Positions 41,102-50,749 of a stretch of 64,000 nucleotides of DNA are shown in pieces; positions within the stretch are counted from its first letter, which is position 1, and every line of letters begins with the position of its first letter. A program made the position numbers and the translations under genes. The DNA lies in the NCBI GenBank assembly GCA_964427155.1, contig CAYRSC010000020.1:86355-150354 (forward strand), written 5' to 3'. The notes below the pieces were generated by a model. It had not been told where the DNA came from. It did no database searches and saw only the letters and a list, made by a program, of their open reading frames with translations. Source of the DNA: Desulfothermus sp964427155 (GTDB taxonomy: Bacteria > Desulfobacterota > Desulfovibrionia > Desulfovibrionales > Desulfothermaceae).

Positions 41102-42802
41102 ATGTTTGAAAACATTGAAAGACCGTGGTTAAAGAGCTATGACCCTCAGGTCAGATATCACCTGGAGTATGAACATGTCCCGCTCTTTGAATATGTGGAG
41201 AGGGCGGCCAGAAATTATCCATCCAGAGAGGCCATTATCTTTCAAAACAACACCATCTCCTATGCAAAGCTAAAAAGGCTCACGGACACAGTGGCCGCCA
41301 ATCTTCAATATTTTGGGATAAAAAAGGGAGACAAGGTGGCTATAATGTTACCCAATCTCCCTCAGACCATAATCGCATATTGGGGAGTACTAAAGGCCGG
41401 GGCCATAGGGGTGATGACTAATCCCCTTTATATGGAGAAAGAACTGGTCCATCACTTTAATGACTCTGAGAGCAGGTTTCTCATAACACTGGATAGACTC
41501 TGGCCCAAGCTATCCCCTCTCCTCCCAAAGTTTTCCTTGGAGAAGATCTTTTTTACCAGTATATCTGAAAGCCTGGCCTTCCCCTTAAACCTCCTATATC
41601 CCTTAAAGGCCCGAAGGGAAGGTAGCTATGTAAAGGTCCCCTTTGATGGAGAGGTCATTCTTCCCTGGAAAGAGCTTATCAAGGGTCCCAAGGCCCCACT
41701 GAGAGAGCCATCCATAGACCCATCAAATGACCTGGCCCTGCTTCAATATACTGGTGGTACCACAGGGATATCCAAGGGGGTAATGCTCACCCATGACAAT
41801 CTCACCTGCAATATCCAGCAGGCGGCAGAGGTACTCAATCATCTGGGAGGAGAAAAACGAGAGATATTCCTCTCCCTTCTCCCATTTTTTCACGTCTATG
41901 GGCTAACTGTATGTCTAAATTTTCCAACCATCCTGGCGGCTACCACCGCCCCCTATCCCCAATTTGTTCCCCAGGAGGTATTAAAGGCCATAAACAAGAT
42001 AAAGCCCACCATCTTTCCTTCGGCACCTGCTGTATTTAATGTGCTCCTACAGCAAAAAAACATAAACCAATTTGACCTTACCTCTATAAATTATTGCATT
42101 ACCGGTTCTGCCCCTATGCCAGTGGAACTTATGAAAAGATTTAAAGAGATCACAGGTGCAGAGATAATAGAGGGCTTTGGCCTCACTGAGGCATCGCCCA
42201 TAACCCATTTAAATCCCTTGAGGGGAAAGAGAAAGATTGGTTCCATTGGACTTCCCTTTCCAGACACAGATGCCGCTATTGTGGATATAAAGAATGGGGA
42301 CAAACTACTTCCCCCAAATGAGCCAGGGGAACTCATCATAAGGGGGCCCCAGGTGATGAAGGGTTATTGGAAAAGAGAAGAAGAAACCGCCAACACCCTG
42401 AGGAATGGGTGGTTATATACTGGAGATATAGCCTATATGGACGAGGAGGGATATTTCTTTATCGTGGACAGGAAAAAGGACCTTATAATCTCCGGGGGAT
42501 ATAACATCTACCCCAGAGAGATAGAAGAGGTACTATATGAGCATCCAAAGGTAGCAGATGCCGCATGTATTGGAGTGCCCCACAAACATCGGGGAGAGGT
42601 GGTAAAGGCCTACATTGTACCAAAGCCTGGAGAGGATATAGATAAGAAGGAGATAATTGCCTTTTGCAGACAAAAGCTGGCAAACTACAAGGTCCCCAAA
42701 AAGATAGAGATAAGAGAGGAACTCCCCAAGACCATTGTGGGCAAGGTGCTAAAAAGACATCTAAGGGAAGAGGTGGACGGTGAAGAGGTCCATGAAGAAT
42801 AG
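41102..42802 (+). CDS. fadD: long-chain fatty acid-CoA ligase
   Basis: This AMP-forming acyl-CoA synthetase has 566 residues. The ATP/AMP signature is LQYTGGTTGISKGVMLTH near residue 220, followed by ITGSAPMPVEL, GFGLTEASP, the hinge YTGDIAYMDEEGYFFIVDRKKDLIISGGYNIYP and the catalytic Lys near the end (LPKTIVGKVLKRHLRE). The length and the N-terminal segment fit FadD-type enzymes acting on medium or long chains. The chain-length preference cannot be read. It stands alone, divergent from hcp, with GAGGTAAAAT before the ATG. Confidence 0.9.
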   Translation: MFENIERPWLKSYDPQVRYHLEYEHVPLFEYVERAARNYPSREAIIFQNNTISYAKLKRLTDTVAANLQYFGIKKGDKVAIMLPNLPQTIIAYWGVLKAGAIGVMTNPLYMEKELVHHFNDSESRFLITLDRLWPKLSPLLPKFSLEKIFFTSISESLAFPLNLLYPLKARREGSYVKVPFDGEVILPWKELIKGPKAPLREPSIDPSNDLALLQYTGGTTGISKGVMLTHDNLTCNIQQAAEVLNHLGGEKREIFLSLLPFFHVYGLTVCLNFPTILAATTAPYPQFVPQEVLKAINKIKPTIFPSAPAVFNVLLQQKNINQFDLTSINYCITGSAPMPVELMKRFKEITGAEIIEGFGLTEASPITHLNPLRGKRKIGSIGLPFPDTDAAIVDIKNGDKLLPPNEPGELIIRGPQVMKGYWKREEETANTLRNGWLYTGDIAYMDEEGYFFIVDRKKDLIISGGYNIYPREIEEVLYEHPKVADAACIGVPHKHRGEVVKAYIVPKPGEDIDKKEIIAFCRQKLANYKVPKKIEIREELPKTIVGKVLKRHLREEVDGEEVHEE

Positions 42803-43026
42803 CCTTATCTCCTATGCAGGGTGGCCCCATCATAGGTCCACCTCTCCATGTGCAATTTAACTCTACATCTTTCACCTGCAATTAAGTCCTTGATAAAATC
42901 TCCATCCTCAGGCAAACTAACCCCACTTTTTAGGGGGAGAAGGGGAGGTGGTTTCACTCCCCCTTTTATCATTAACTTCTGGCCAGTTTGTTTTTATATC
43001 CTTTTTAAACCCACAGGAGGGAGGAA
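42803..43026. other. intergenic region between the acyl-CoA ligase and the ABC operon
   Basis: These 224 bases hold no convincing gene. A hairpin near 42940-42967 may end the ligase transcript (separate entry). The region must carry the promoter of the ABC operon, but I see no clear box pair. No purine riboswitch-like three-way junction could be recognised by eye. Confidence 0.4.
42940..42967 (+). terminator. possible terminator after the acyl-CoA ligase gene
   Basis: A GC-rich hairpin (AAGGGG...CCCCTT, with GGTG/CACT pairing inside) ends in TTTT on the plus strand. The pairing has a bulge, and it lies about 140 bases after the stop codon, so the call is tentative. Confidence 0.45.
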
Positions 43027-44241
43027 ATGAAAGCGGCAAGTTTCAGGTCTTCTGGAAGGGGAAGGGGAATATGTCTGGTCCTCTTCCTTTTATGGGTGCT
43101 TATATGGTGTGGCCCTGCATGGGCAGGGTCTTCAAAAAAGCCCTTTATCTTTGGTCTGTTGCTAGTGGGTCCCTACAATGACCACGGCTGGAGTCAGGCC
43201 CATTATGAGGCGGGAGAGGCCTTACAGAAAGAACTAAAGGGCGTAAAGATGATCTACATTGACAAGGTAAATCCTGCAGACCGTCCAGGGGTGACCGTGC
43301 CACAATTGGTGGATGAGATGATCTCTCAGGGGGCAAGGCTTATCATCGCCAATTCAGATGACATGAAGGACGGCATAAGGGAAGCGGCCCTTCAACATCC
43401 TCACACATATTTTCTCCATATCTCTGGAGACGATGCCCTTACAGGAAAGGCCCCAAAGAACCTATCCAATCTTATGGGTCGCATGGAATATGGTAAGATG
43501 ATGGCTGGTTTTGTGGCCGCACTTACAACCAGAACTGGAAAGATAGGGTATCTTGGTCCCTTGATCAACGATGAGACACGCCGTCTGGCTGTATCTGCCT
43601 ATCTGGGGGCAAGGTATGCATGGACCCATGTACTTCATAGGGATCCAAAAAAACTTCATTTCAGGGTCACCTGGATCGGTTTCTGGTTTAACATCCCTGG
43701 TATTACTGCAGACCCCACCCAGGTTACTCAAAACTTCTTCAACAGTGGCTATGACGTGGTGATCTCGGGCATAGATACCACAGAGGCCCTGGTGGTTGCC
43801 AAGCAACAACGGGAAAAGGGTAAAGAGGTGTGGGCCATCCCCTATGATTACAAAGGGGCATGTGCAGAGGCACCTGATGCCTGTCTAGGGGTGCCATACT
43901 TTAACTGGAAACCTGGCTACAAGCACTTTATAAAGATGGCAATGTCAGGAAGATGGAAACAACAGTGGCTCTGGCTTGGGCCTGATTGGAAGGACATAAA
44001 CAATCCAGATACCAGCTCTGTTGGTTTCATCCCTGGCTCAGCCCTCTCCAGCAAGGCCAGAAGGGCCCTTAAAAAATTCCAAAAGGGACTGGCCTCTGGC
44101 AGGATCCAGCTCTTCAAAGGCCCCCTCTATTACCAGGACGGGTCTATATTCCTAAAACGGGGCCAGGTGGCCACAGACAGACAAATCTGGTATATGAAGC
44201 AACTCCTTAAAGGAATGGAAGGTCAAAGTAGCGAAAAGTAA
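43027..44241 (+). CDS. BMP-family ABC substrate-binding protein
   Basis: This is a periplasmic binding protein of the Bmp/PnrA/Med family, whose studied members bind purine nucleosides. A signal peptide ends around CGPAWAGS (residue 37). The mature part begins KPFIFGLLLVGPYNDHGWSQAHYEAG, the family's hallmark N-terminal strand with N-D-x-G-W, followed by LIIANSDD and the C-terminal FIPGSALS. GGAGGGAGGAA precedes the ATG. The three transporter genes follow within 30 bases of one another. Confidence 0.9.
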   Translation: MKAASFRSSGRGRGICLVLFLLWVLIWCGPAWAGSSKKPFIFGLLLVGPYNDHGWSQAHYEAGEALQKELKGVKMIYIDKVNPADRPGVTVPQLVDEMISQGARLIIANSDDMKDGIREAALQHPHTYFLHISGDDALTGKAPKNLSNLMGRMEYGKMMAGFVAALTTRTGKIGYLGPLINDETRRLAVSAYLGARYAWTHVLHRDPKKLHFRVTWIGFWFNIPGITADPTQVTQNFFNSGYDVVISGIDTTEALVVAKQQREKGKEVWAIPYDYKGACAEAPDACLGVPYFNWKPGYKHFIKMAMSGRWKQQWLWLGPDWKDINNPDTSSVGFIPGSALSSKARRALKKFQKGLASGRIQLFKGPLYYQDGSIFLKRGQVATDRQIWYMKQLLKGMEGQSSEK

Positions 44242-44243
44242 AT

Positions 44244-45746
44244 ATGGAAATAAGGGTTGAGCACATATACAAATACTATGGCCATGTTGTGGCCAACAAA
44301 GATATAACCTTTACCATCCATTCCCACTCCATTCACGGAATATTGGGGGAAAATGGGGCGGGCAAAAGTACTCTCATGAAGATACTTGCAGGATTTACGC
44401 CTCGTTCTAAGGGAAAGATATTTATAGATGGAGAAGAGGTAGAATACACATCCCCTGCAAGTGCCACTGCCCTGGGAATTGGGATGCTCTATCAGGACCC
44501 ACAGGATTTTCTCTCAATGACTGTACTGGAAAACTTCATCCTGGGTCTGTCGTGCTCCTGGCACATCAACAGGACATATTATCGCCATATATTTAGTGAG
44601 GCGGCCAGGAAAATGGGTTTTGAGATCTCCCCCTCTCTCCCTGTCTCCACACTAACAGTGGGAGAGAGGCAGCAACTGGAGATAATCAGGCTCCTCACCA
44701 TAGGGGTGAAGGTGCTTATACTGGATGAGCCCACCACAGGGATCTCCTTAAGACAAAAGCGGATGTTGTTTGATGCCCTCAGGTCCCTGGCCAGAGAGGG
44801 GAAATCCATTGTGCTTGTGTCCCATAAACTGGAGGATGTGGAGGCCCTATGTGATAGGGTTACTGTGCTTAGGGATGGAGAGGTGGCAGGGGAAATGGAA
44901 GCCCCTTTTGAGAGGTCTAGCCTCCTCTCCATGATGTTTGGGCACCACTTTACTGCCCCCCCTTCCGCAAGGGGGGACACTCCAGAAAGAGAGGGGCAAC
45001 CTCAGGGGTTGCCCCTTCTGAGTTTTAAAGATGTATCCGCCCCAGGGGGACGCTCAGGCCTTTATCACTGCTCCTTTGAGGTACATGAAGGTGAGATAGT
45101 GGGACTTGCAGGGCTTGAGGGGAGTGGTCAGGAGGTATTCCTGAGGCTGGCCGCAGGTCTCATCCCCCCCGATAGGGGAGAGATCTATTTAAAAGAGATG
45201 CAGATAAATGGAAAGGGCCATGAATATATGAGGAGTCAGGGGATATGCTTTGTGCCCGCGGCAAGGCTGGAACAGGGGTTATTCCCCCAGATGAGTTTAC
45301 TGGAGCACTACGGTATAGCCTTTCACAAGAGTAATTTCTTTGTCCCCTGGAGAAATGTGGAAAAGACAGCAAGGGAGAGGATAGAGGAATTCAGGATAAA
45401 AGGGACACCATCCAACAGGGCATCCTCTCTCTCTGGGGGGAATCAGCAGAGACTGCTCCTCTCTCTTATCCCTGACTCTACCAGGCTCCTCTTACTGGAA
45501 CAGCCAACCCGTGGGCTGGATATGGAATCTGCGCTCTGGGTATGGGAACACCTCACATCCTACTGCGGAGGAAAGACTGCGCTTATCTTTAGCTCAGCAG
45601 AGCTAGATGAGATATTTGCCGTGGCCCACAGGATAGTGGTATTTTTCAATGGAAGGATAGTACTGGACAGGCCAATACAAGAGACCTCCCTGGAGGAGGT
45701 GAGCATGGCCATTGCAGGGACCTGTCCCGACGAGGTTACAACATAA
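44244..45746 (+). CDS. ABC importer ATPase with two nucleotide-binding domains
   Basis: The 500-residue protein has two ABC domains in tandem, as in RbsA/YufO-type importers. The first has Walker A GENGAGKST, signature LTVGERQQLEI and Walker B LILDEPTTG. The second has LEGSGQE in place of a full Walker A, with SLSGGNQQRLLLSL and LLLLEQPTRGLD. Loss of the Lys in the second P-loop is normal in this family. It begins two bases after the binding-protein gene, and the next permease starts 22 bases after its stop. Confidence 0.93.
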   Translation: MEIRVEHIYKYYGHVVANKDITFTIHSHSIHGILGENGAGKSTLMKILAGFTPRSKGKIFIDGEEVEYTSPASATALGIGMLYQDPQDFLSMTVLENFILGLSCSWHINRTYYRHIFSEAARKMGFEISPSLPVSTLTVGERQQLEIIRLLTIGVKVLILDEPTTGISLRQKRMLFDALRSLAREGKSIVLVSHKLEDVEALCDRVTVLRDGEVAGEMEAPFERSSLLSMMFGHHFTAPPSARGDTPEREGQPQGLPLLSFKDVSAPGGRSGLYHCSFEVHEGEIVGLAGLEGSGQEVFLRLAAGLIPPDRGEIYLKEMQINGKGHEYMRSQGICFVPAARLEQGLFPQMSLLEHYGIAFHKSNFFVPWRNVEKTARERIEEFRIKGTPSNRASSLSGGNQQRLLLSLIPDSTRLLLLEQPTRGLDMESALWVWEHLTSYCGGKTALIFSSAELDEIFAVAHRIVVFFNGRIVLDRPIQETSLEEVSMAIAGTCPDEVTT

Positions 45747-45768
45747 GTCCCTTATATATAAAACCAGG

Positions 45769-46809
45769 ATGGGTAGAGTGAATAGATACATCTTTGCCTC
45801 TATTCTTAGATGGTTCTTTATTGTGTTTCTCGTCTTTGCCATTACCACACTCCTGTTGCTTGCCACCTCAACCCCACCCTTTGAGGCATATATGCTCCTC
45901 TTAAAGGGCTCTCTAGGATCATTAAACAAGGTGGCCAGGGTAATCCAGGTGTGGATTCCCCTCACCATGTGTTCCTGTGGGTTGCTCTATACCTTTTCAA
46001 TGAAACTATGGAACATTGGGGTTGAAGGCCAGGTGATGCTGGGAGCGGTGGGGGCAACTGCCATGTTAAGGTGGTTATCTCCTGCCCTTGCTCCTTCCTG
46101 GGTCCTGGTAATCGCCTTTGTCTTTGCCATGTTTCTGGGAGGGCTATATTCCCTCTTTGCAGGTATTCTCAAGACCAGGGGAGGGGTCAATGAGATATTC
46201 GCTGGACTAGGGCTCAATTTCGTGGCCCAGGGCTTGATACTCTGGCTCATCTTCGGACCGTGGAAACGTCCTGGTATCGCATCTATGAGTGGGACCCAAC
46301 CCTTTGATTATTCCCTGTGGTTACACACCCTTGAGGGTTTTCGCATATCCCCCTGGGCCCTTCTTACCACCCTTTTTCTATTTACCCTCACTGTTATGGT
46401 GCTCAAATATACCCGATGGGGACTCTTCTTCAAGGCAGTGGGAGAGAACATACATGCCGCCACCCTCTTTGGACTATCTGCTGAAAGATACATCCTTCTG
46501 GGGATGTTCCTGGGGGGGGCTCTTGCGGGATGTGCGGGCTATTTTCAAGTATGTGGGGTCTATCATCGCCTCATTCCCTCTATCTCCAGTAACTATGGAT
46601 ACCTTGCCCTCCTGGTGGTAATGCTGGCAAACTACAAGTGGTGGCCCATCCCCTTTATCACCTTCTTCTTTGCATGCCTTAACGTGGGAAGTATCCAGCT
46701 TCCACTTATTTTAAAGATAGATTCCTCATTAAGCGGGGTTATCCAGGGAATATCTGTGGTAATATTTCTATTCGCCTATAGATGGCGAATGAAAAGTACA
46801 AAGGGGTAA
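45769..46809 (+). CDS. BMP-type ABC importer permease, first subunit
   Basis: This is a BPD_transp_2-type permease of about 346 residues with eight or more membrane helices. The motif NIGVEGQVMLGAVGAT is the conserved loop that contacts the ATPase, and LKTRGGVNEIFAGLGLNFV also fits the YufP-like family. The ATG at 45769 is taken as the start, though a GTG nine bases on is better spaced from AGG. It pairs with the next permease. Confidence 0.9.
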   Translation: MGRVNRYIFASILRWFFIVFLVFAITTLLLLATSTPPFEAYMLLLKGSLGSLNKVARVIQVWIPLTMCSCGLLYTFSMKLWNIGVEGQVMLGAVGATAMLRWLSPALAPSWVLVIAFVFAMFLGGLYSLFAGILKTRGGVNEIFAGLGLNFVAQGLILWLIFGPWKRPGIASMSGTQPFDYSLWLHTLEGFRISPWALLTTLFLFTLTVMVLKYTRWGLFFKAVGENIHAATLFGLSAERYILLGMFLGGALAGCAGYFQVCGVYHRLIPSISSNYGYLALLVVMLANYKWWPIPFITFFFACLNVGSIQLPLILKIDSSLSGVIQGISVVIFLFAYRWRMKSTKG

Positions 46810-46816
46810 ACTAATT

Positions 46817-47794
46817 ATGGACCTTTCCCTATCCATACTCCTGGCAAGTGTAGTAAGTGGTTCTGCCCCCCTTATATTTGCCACACTTGGGGAGACATTC
46901 TCAGAGCGGGCGGGGATCATTAACCTCTCCCTTGACGGAAGTATCCTGCTCTCTGCAATGGTGGCATTTGCAGTGGCATATAACACAAAAAACATATTTC
47001 TGGGATTTGTCTCTGCCGCCCTGGTGGGGGCAACACTTGCTGCCTTTATTGCGGCTGCAAGCCTGTTTTTCAGGATATCCCAGGTGGCAATTGGTTTTGT
47101 CCTTACCCTCATGTGTAGAGACCTGGCCTATTTTCTAGGAAATCCCTATACCCGCATCCAGGGTCCCCAACTAATGCCCCTGCCCATCCCATATCTGGAT
47201 AGACTCCCCTTTATAGGCCATGTATTCTTCCAACATAATATTATGACCTACCTCAGTTATGTGTGTATTGGGATCACCTGGTTCTACTTTTATCACACCA
47301 GGGGAGGACTGGTGCTTAGATGCATTGGAGAGAATCCCCGTGCCGCATATACAAGGGGATTTCCAGTAAAAAAACTCCAGCTCCTCTATGCAACCCTGGG
47401 AGGGGCCATGGTGGGGATAGCTGGAGCCCTATATTCTCTCAGTGTAAAGCCGGGATGGGGAAGACCCCAGGGAGCAGAGGGAATAGGCTGGATAGCCCTT
47501 GCCATTGTAATATTTGGAGGGTGGGACCCATTAAAGGTGGCGTTTGGCGCATACTTCTTTGGCTTCCTTCAAATAATGGGGATAGTCTTTCAGGGATGGT
47601 GGCCATCTATTCCTGCTCAGGTGTTTCAGGTGGCACCCTTTCCCATGATGATATTTATGCTGGTACTCATCCACCTCTCCAGTGGCAGGAGGATAGGTCA
47701 TCTTCTGGAACGCTATCCCATGCTGCGACCCATATTCCGATTTCTCCAGGTGAATCCCCCTGCCTCCCTGGGAGAGACGTATCATGGAGAATAA
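46817..47794 (+). CDS. BMP-type ABC importer permease, second subunit
   Basis: The 325-residue membrane protein resembles YufQ-like permeases. FATLGETFSERAGIINLSLDGSILLSAMVAF near residue 20 carries the conserved G-x-x-N-L-x-x-x-G segment. The GGWDPLKVAFGAYFFGFLQ stretch follows near residue 240. It starts eight bases after the first permease. This completes a binding protein, ATPase and two-permease set in one operon. Confidence 0.9.
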   Translation: MDLSLSILLASVVSGSAPLIFATLGETFSERAGIINLSLDGSILLSAMVAFAVAYNTKNIFLGFVSAALVGATLAAFIAAASLFFRISQVAIGFVLTLMCRDLAYFLGNPYTRIQGPQLMPLPIPYLDRLPFIGHVFFQHNIMTYLSYVCIGITWFYFYHTRGGLVLRCIGENPRAAYTRGFPVKKLQLLYATLGGAMVGIAGALYSLSVKPGWGRPQGAEGIGWIALAIVIFGGWDPLKVAFGAYFFGFLQIMGIVFQGWWPSIPAQVFQVAPFPMMIFMLVLIHLSSGRRIGHLLERYPMLRPIFRFLQVNPPASLGETYHGE

Positions 47795-47803
47795 GCAGGG
47801 TCT

Positions 47804-47820
47804 CTCCTTATGTTAAGGAG
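47804..47820. terminator. hairpin between the ABC operon and the convergent M16 gene
   Basis: CTCCTTA-TGT-TAAGGAG is a perfect 7-3-7 inverted repeat ten bases after the permease stop. It overlaps the stop codon of the convergent peptidase gene. It has no T-run, so it would be a weak or factor-assisted end signal. Confidence 0.35.
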
Positions 47821-49246
47821 CAGGGATGTAGTATTCCCACTTGCCAAATGAAGAGAGTTCCTTCTGGAGTGAGTGTCTGTCTCCCACCACCAGTACCTTT
47901 AGCCTATGGGGATGGATATATAACCTGGCCACCCTGTTCACATCCGCCCTGTGAACAGCTTTTATATCCCTTATGAGCTTCTTAAAGGAATCCAGGGGCA
48001 TTCCCCTGGTGGCATAATATAGACACCTCTCCATCACCTTCTGGGGAGAATCATATCTAAAGACCAGGGTATTTAAGAACTGCATCTTTGCCTCCTCCAC
48101 CTCCTTCTCAGTAACCCCCTTGGTGTACAGTCTCTCAAGCTCCCCCTCTACTGCCTCAATGGCCCTGGCAGTGGAAGGATTCTTTGTCTTGAGACCAACA
48201 AAAAAGACCCCTGGATAAAAACATCTACAGCCAAATCTTCCAAATATGGCATAGGCAAGTCCCATTTTGGTCCTTATATCCTGAAAGAGCCTTCCTGAAA
48301 AACCACCACTTAGTATCATGTTCATCACCTGAAGGGGGGCAAAGTCTGGACTCTTTCTCCAGCCACCCCTGTGGCCAATTACGATAAAACTCTGATTGGT
48401 GCCCCTTTTGTCTATGAGCACATATCTTCTATGGGGGGAAAAGTGTGGATGAGGCAGGGAGATCTCCACTGGTTTTCCCTTTCTCAGGGTCCCAAATTCC
48501 TTTTCAAGAAGGGATGTCATCTCCCCAGGCTCAAAGTCCCCTACCACCCCCACATAGATATCTGGACCCACAAATATCCTATTATATAGTTGCTCCACAT
48601 CCTCAAGGGTGATACTGGATACACTTACTGGGGAAGGGAGTCTCCCATAGATGGTATTTCTTCCATAAATAAGGCGTTTAAATTCCCTCATGGCAATCTC
48701 ATCCTGATTGTCATTCCGCCTGAGGATAATGGTCATGAGCCTCTGTTTTGCAAGCATAAGGTCCTTCTCATTGAAATTGGGGGAAGATAAGACCTCCACT
48801 ACCTGATGGAGAATAGGGGCGAAGTTTTCTGAGAGGCAGTCTAGATTTATGGTTCCAAAGAGCAGTCCAAAATCTATAGATAACTCTGCGGCCCTATCCT
48901 CCAGAAAGGTATCCATCTCCTCACCAGGATAATCCTTACTACCTCCCAGTCTCAACATCTGAGAGAGGATATTCTCAAGCCCCTCCTTTCCTTCTGGCAC
49001 CAAAAATCCCCCGCCCTTTATCTTTATTTCCACGTGAATAAGGGGCAATTCATGATTGGGAAGGAGATATACCCTTACCCCATTTTTGAAGACAAGGGAC
49101 TCTATTTTATAGGAAGGCCATTTTACCTCTTCCCTGGCACATAATCTCTTTATTGTCTCATTAGTATTCATCTTTCTCTCCGCACATCCCCCTGCTACCA
49201 TGGCCAAAAGGCAAAAGATAACCACTAGATAACCATAATGCTTCAT
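47813..49246 (-). CDS. M16-family peptidase homologue, lipoprotein, zinc site lost
   Basis: The product begins MKHYGYLVVIFCLLAMVAGGCAERK, a lipoprotein signal with the lipobox Cys at about residue 22. Two M16 domains follow (FKNGVRVYLLPNHELPLIHVEIKIKGGG, and GFSGRLFQDIRTKMGLAYAIFGRFG with the R-x-x-x-GLAY motif). The zinc-binding H-x-x-E-H is replaced by LENIL in EGKEGLENILSQMLRLGG, so this subunit should be inactive. An active M16 gene lies 12 bases upstream. An active/inactive pair is the normal M16B heterodimer layout. The start is the second ATG, eight bases after AAGGGG. Confidence 0.9.
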   Translation of the reverse strand: MKHYGYLVVIFCLLAMVAGGCAERKMNTNETIKRLCAREEVKWPSYKIESLVFKNGVRVYLLPNHELPLIHVEIKIKGGGFLVPEGKEGLENILSQMLRLGGSKDYPGEEMDTFLEDRAAELSIDFGLLFGTINLDCLSENFAPILHQVVEVLSSPNFNEKDLMLAKQRLMTIILRRNDNQDEIAMREFKRLIYGRNTIYGRLPSPVSVSSITLEDVEQLYNRIFVGPDIYVGVVGDFEPGEMTSLLEKEFGTLRKGKPVEISLPHPHFSPHRRYVLIDKRGTNQSFIVIGHRGGWRKSPDFAPLQVMNMILSGGFSGRLFQDIRTKMGLAYAIFGRFGCRCFYPGVFFVGLKTKNPSTARAIEAVEGELERLYTKGVTEKEVEEAKMQFLNTLVFRYDSPQKVMERCLYYATRGMPLDSFKKLIRDIKAVHRADVNRVARLYIHPHRLKVLVVGDRHSLQKELSSFGKWEYYIPAP

Positions 49247-49258
49247 AACCATAACCCC

Positions 49259-50749
49259 TTATTTTGATATGAGTCTGGCCTCTGTCATATTCTCTCTCAC
49301 AAGATACCTGCACGCCACCTCTTTTATCTCCTCAGGGGTAATCCTTGCCATTTCCTTCACATCAGAGAAGATGTGTCTCCAGCTACCCCCTATCACCTCA
49401 TAATAGGCCAGTTCCTGAGCCATCCCCAGATTAGACTCCATACTCCTAAGGATATCTGCCTTGCTCAGGATATAGGCCCGGTGTATCTCCTGGGACGTCA
49501 CCCCTTCCTTCTGGACAGAGGCTATCTCTTCATCTATGGCGTGGGACAACCTCTCCAGGGAAACCCCCTTTGAAGGGATGGCAAATATCACAAACAGACA
49601 GGGATATCTCTCCCCAGGGAAGCCAGTAGAGGCGGATATGGAGAGGGCAAGTTTCTTATTGAGCACCAGGTCCCGATAGAGTCTTGAACTCCTCCCCTCA
49701 GATAGGATGGAAGAGAGGACCTCCAGGGCAAGATAATCCCTAGAGCCATAAGAAGGGATGTGATAACCCCTTAGATAAATGGGCTGGGCATTATCATATA
49801 CCTCTACCTCCCTGGGGCCATCCTGAGGGGGTTCCATGGTATAGAAGGGCTCAGGCATGGGACGCCTTTTTATGTCCCCAAAATATTTCTCTGCAAGTCC
49901 TTTTATATACGCAGGGTTCACATCCCCTACAATGGCTATCACAATATTTTCAGGCACATAGTACTTCTGGTAATATCTGTTGAGATCAGAGATGGTAATG
50001 GCCTGGATATCACTATCCCATCCAATGGTGGGATGTCTGTAAGGATGGGCAATAAAGGCTGTGGCCCTGAAGGCCTCTATGAGCTTTCCCATTGGAGAGG
50101 TATCTATCCTCATCCGCCTCTCTTCCCTGATTACCTCTTTCTCTGTATAAAATTCTCTCCACACAGGATTTTTAAGGCGATCAGACTCCATATAAAACCA
50201 TAGCTCCACCCTGTTGGCAGGGAGGCTACAAAAGTACATGGTGTAGTCCGAGGAGGTCTGGGCATTTAGGTCCTCTCCCCCATTTTGCTCAATTATCTTG
50301 GAAAATTCATTGGGTATTACCAGAGAATCCGCCTCCGCCTTAAGGCGTTCAAACTGCTCTTTCTCTTTACTACACGAGGACTTTCCATGTCTTAAGGAGC
50401 AGAGAAACCACTTTTTATATGCCTCATCCTCTTTTTTTAAAAGTATCCTCTCCCTTGGCCAATCCTTTGTCCCAATATGAGTAGTACCCTTAAAGGCCAT
50501 GTGTTCCAGGATATGGGAGATGCCCGTCTCCCCAGTCTTCTCACATACACTCCCCACACCCACCACGGTTACAAAACTTACCACAGGGGCATTATGCCTC
50601 TCCATCACAATAAATTTCATCCCATTTGGGAGGGTAAACTCTGTTATCTCTCCCTCCACCTTTGTCAACACTCCCTCTTTTGCCAAGGCCGCTCCTCCCC
50701 TCAGCCACAAAAACATTATCAAAAAGATTAAACACCACTTCCTCATCAT
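49259..50749 (-). CDS. M16-family zinc peptidase, active subunit
   Basis: The 496-residue exported peptidase has a signal peptide (LIFLIMFLWLRGGAALA) ending near residue 23. The zinc motif H-x-x-E-H is intact in GISHILEHMAFKGTTHIGT, and the downstream Glu lies in IRIDTSPMG or the preceding helix. The second domain has the R-x-x-x-x-L substrate motif (SRLYRDLVLNKKLALS). It pairs with the inactive lipoprotein subunit encoded next, suggesting a membrane-anchored dimer in the periplasm. The start overlaps the hemC stop. Confidence 0.93.
   Translation of the reverse strand: MMRKWCLIFLIMFLWLRGGAALAKEGVLTKVEGEITEFTLPNGMKFIVMERHNAPVVSFVTVVGVGSVCEKTGETGISHILEHMAFKGTTHIGTKDWPRERILLKKEDEAYKKWFLCSLRHGKSSCSKEKEQFERLKAEADSLVIPNEFSKIIEQNGGEDLNAQTSSDYTMYFCSLPANRVELWFYMESDRLKNPVWREFYTEKEVIREERRMRIDTSPMGKLIEAFRATAFIAHPYRHPTIGWDSDIQAITISDLNRYYQKYYVPENIVIAIVGDVNPAYIKGLAEKYFGDIKRRPMPEPFYTMEPPQDGPREVEVYDNAQPIYLRGYHIPSYGSRDYLALEVLSSILSEGRSSRLYRDLVLNKKLALSISASTGFPGERYPCLFVIFAIPSKGVSLERLSHAIDEEIASVQKEGVTSQEIHRAYILSKADILRSMESNLGMAQELAYYEVIGGSWRHIFSDVKEMARITPEEIKEVACRYLVRENMTEARLISK

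Noticed and set aside
42848..43030. 60-codon frame in the gap before the BMP operon
   Set aside because: It has no ribosome-binding site, unlikely composition and overlaps a putative hairpin and the real start of the next gene.
43027..43140. Possible Tat signal in the BMP binding protein, given the nearby tat genes
   Set aside because: The N-terminus has Arg-Gly-Arg but no twin-arginine motif, so an ordinary Sec signal is the better reading.
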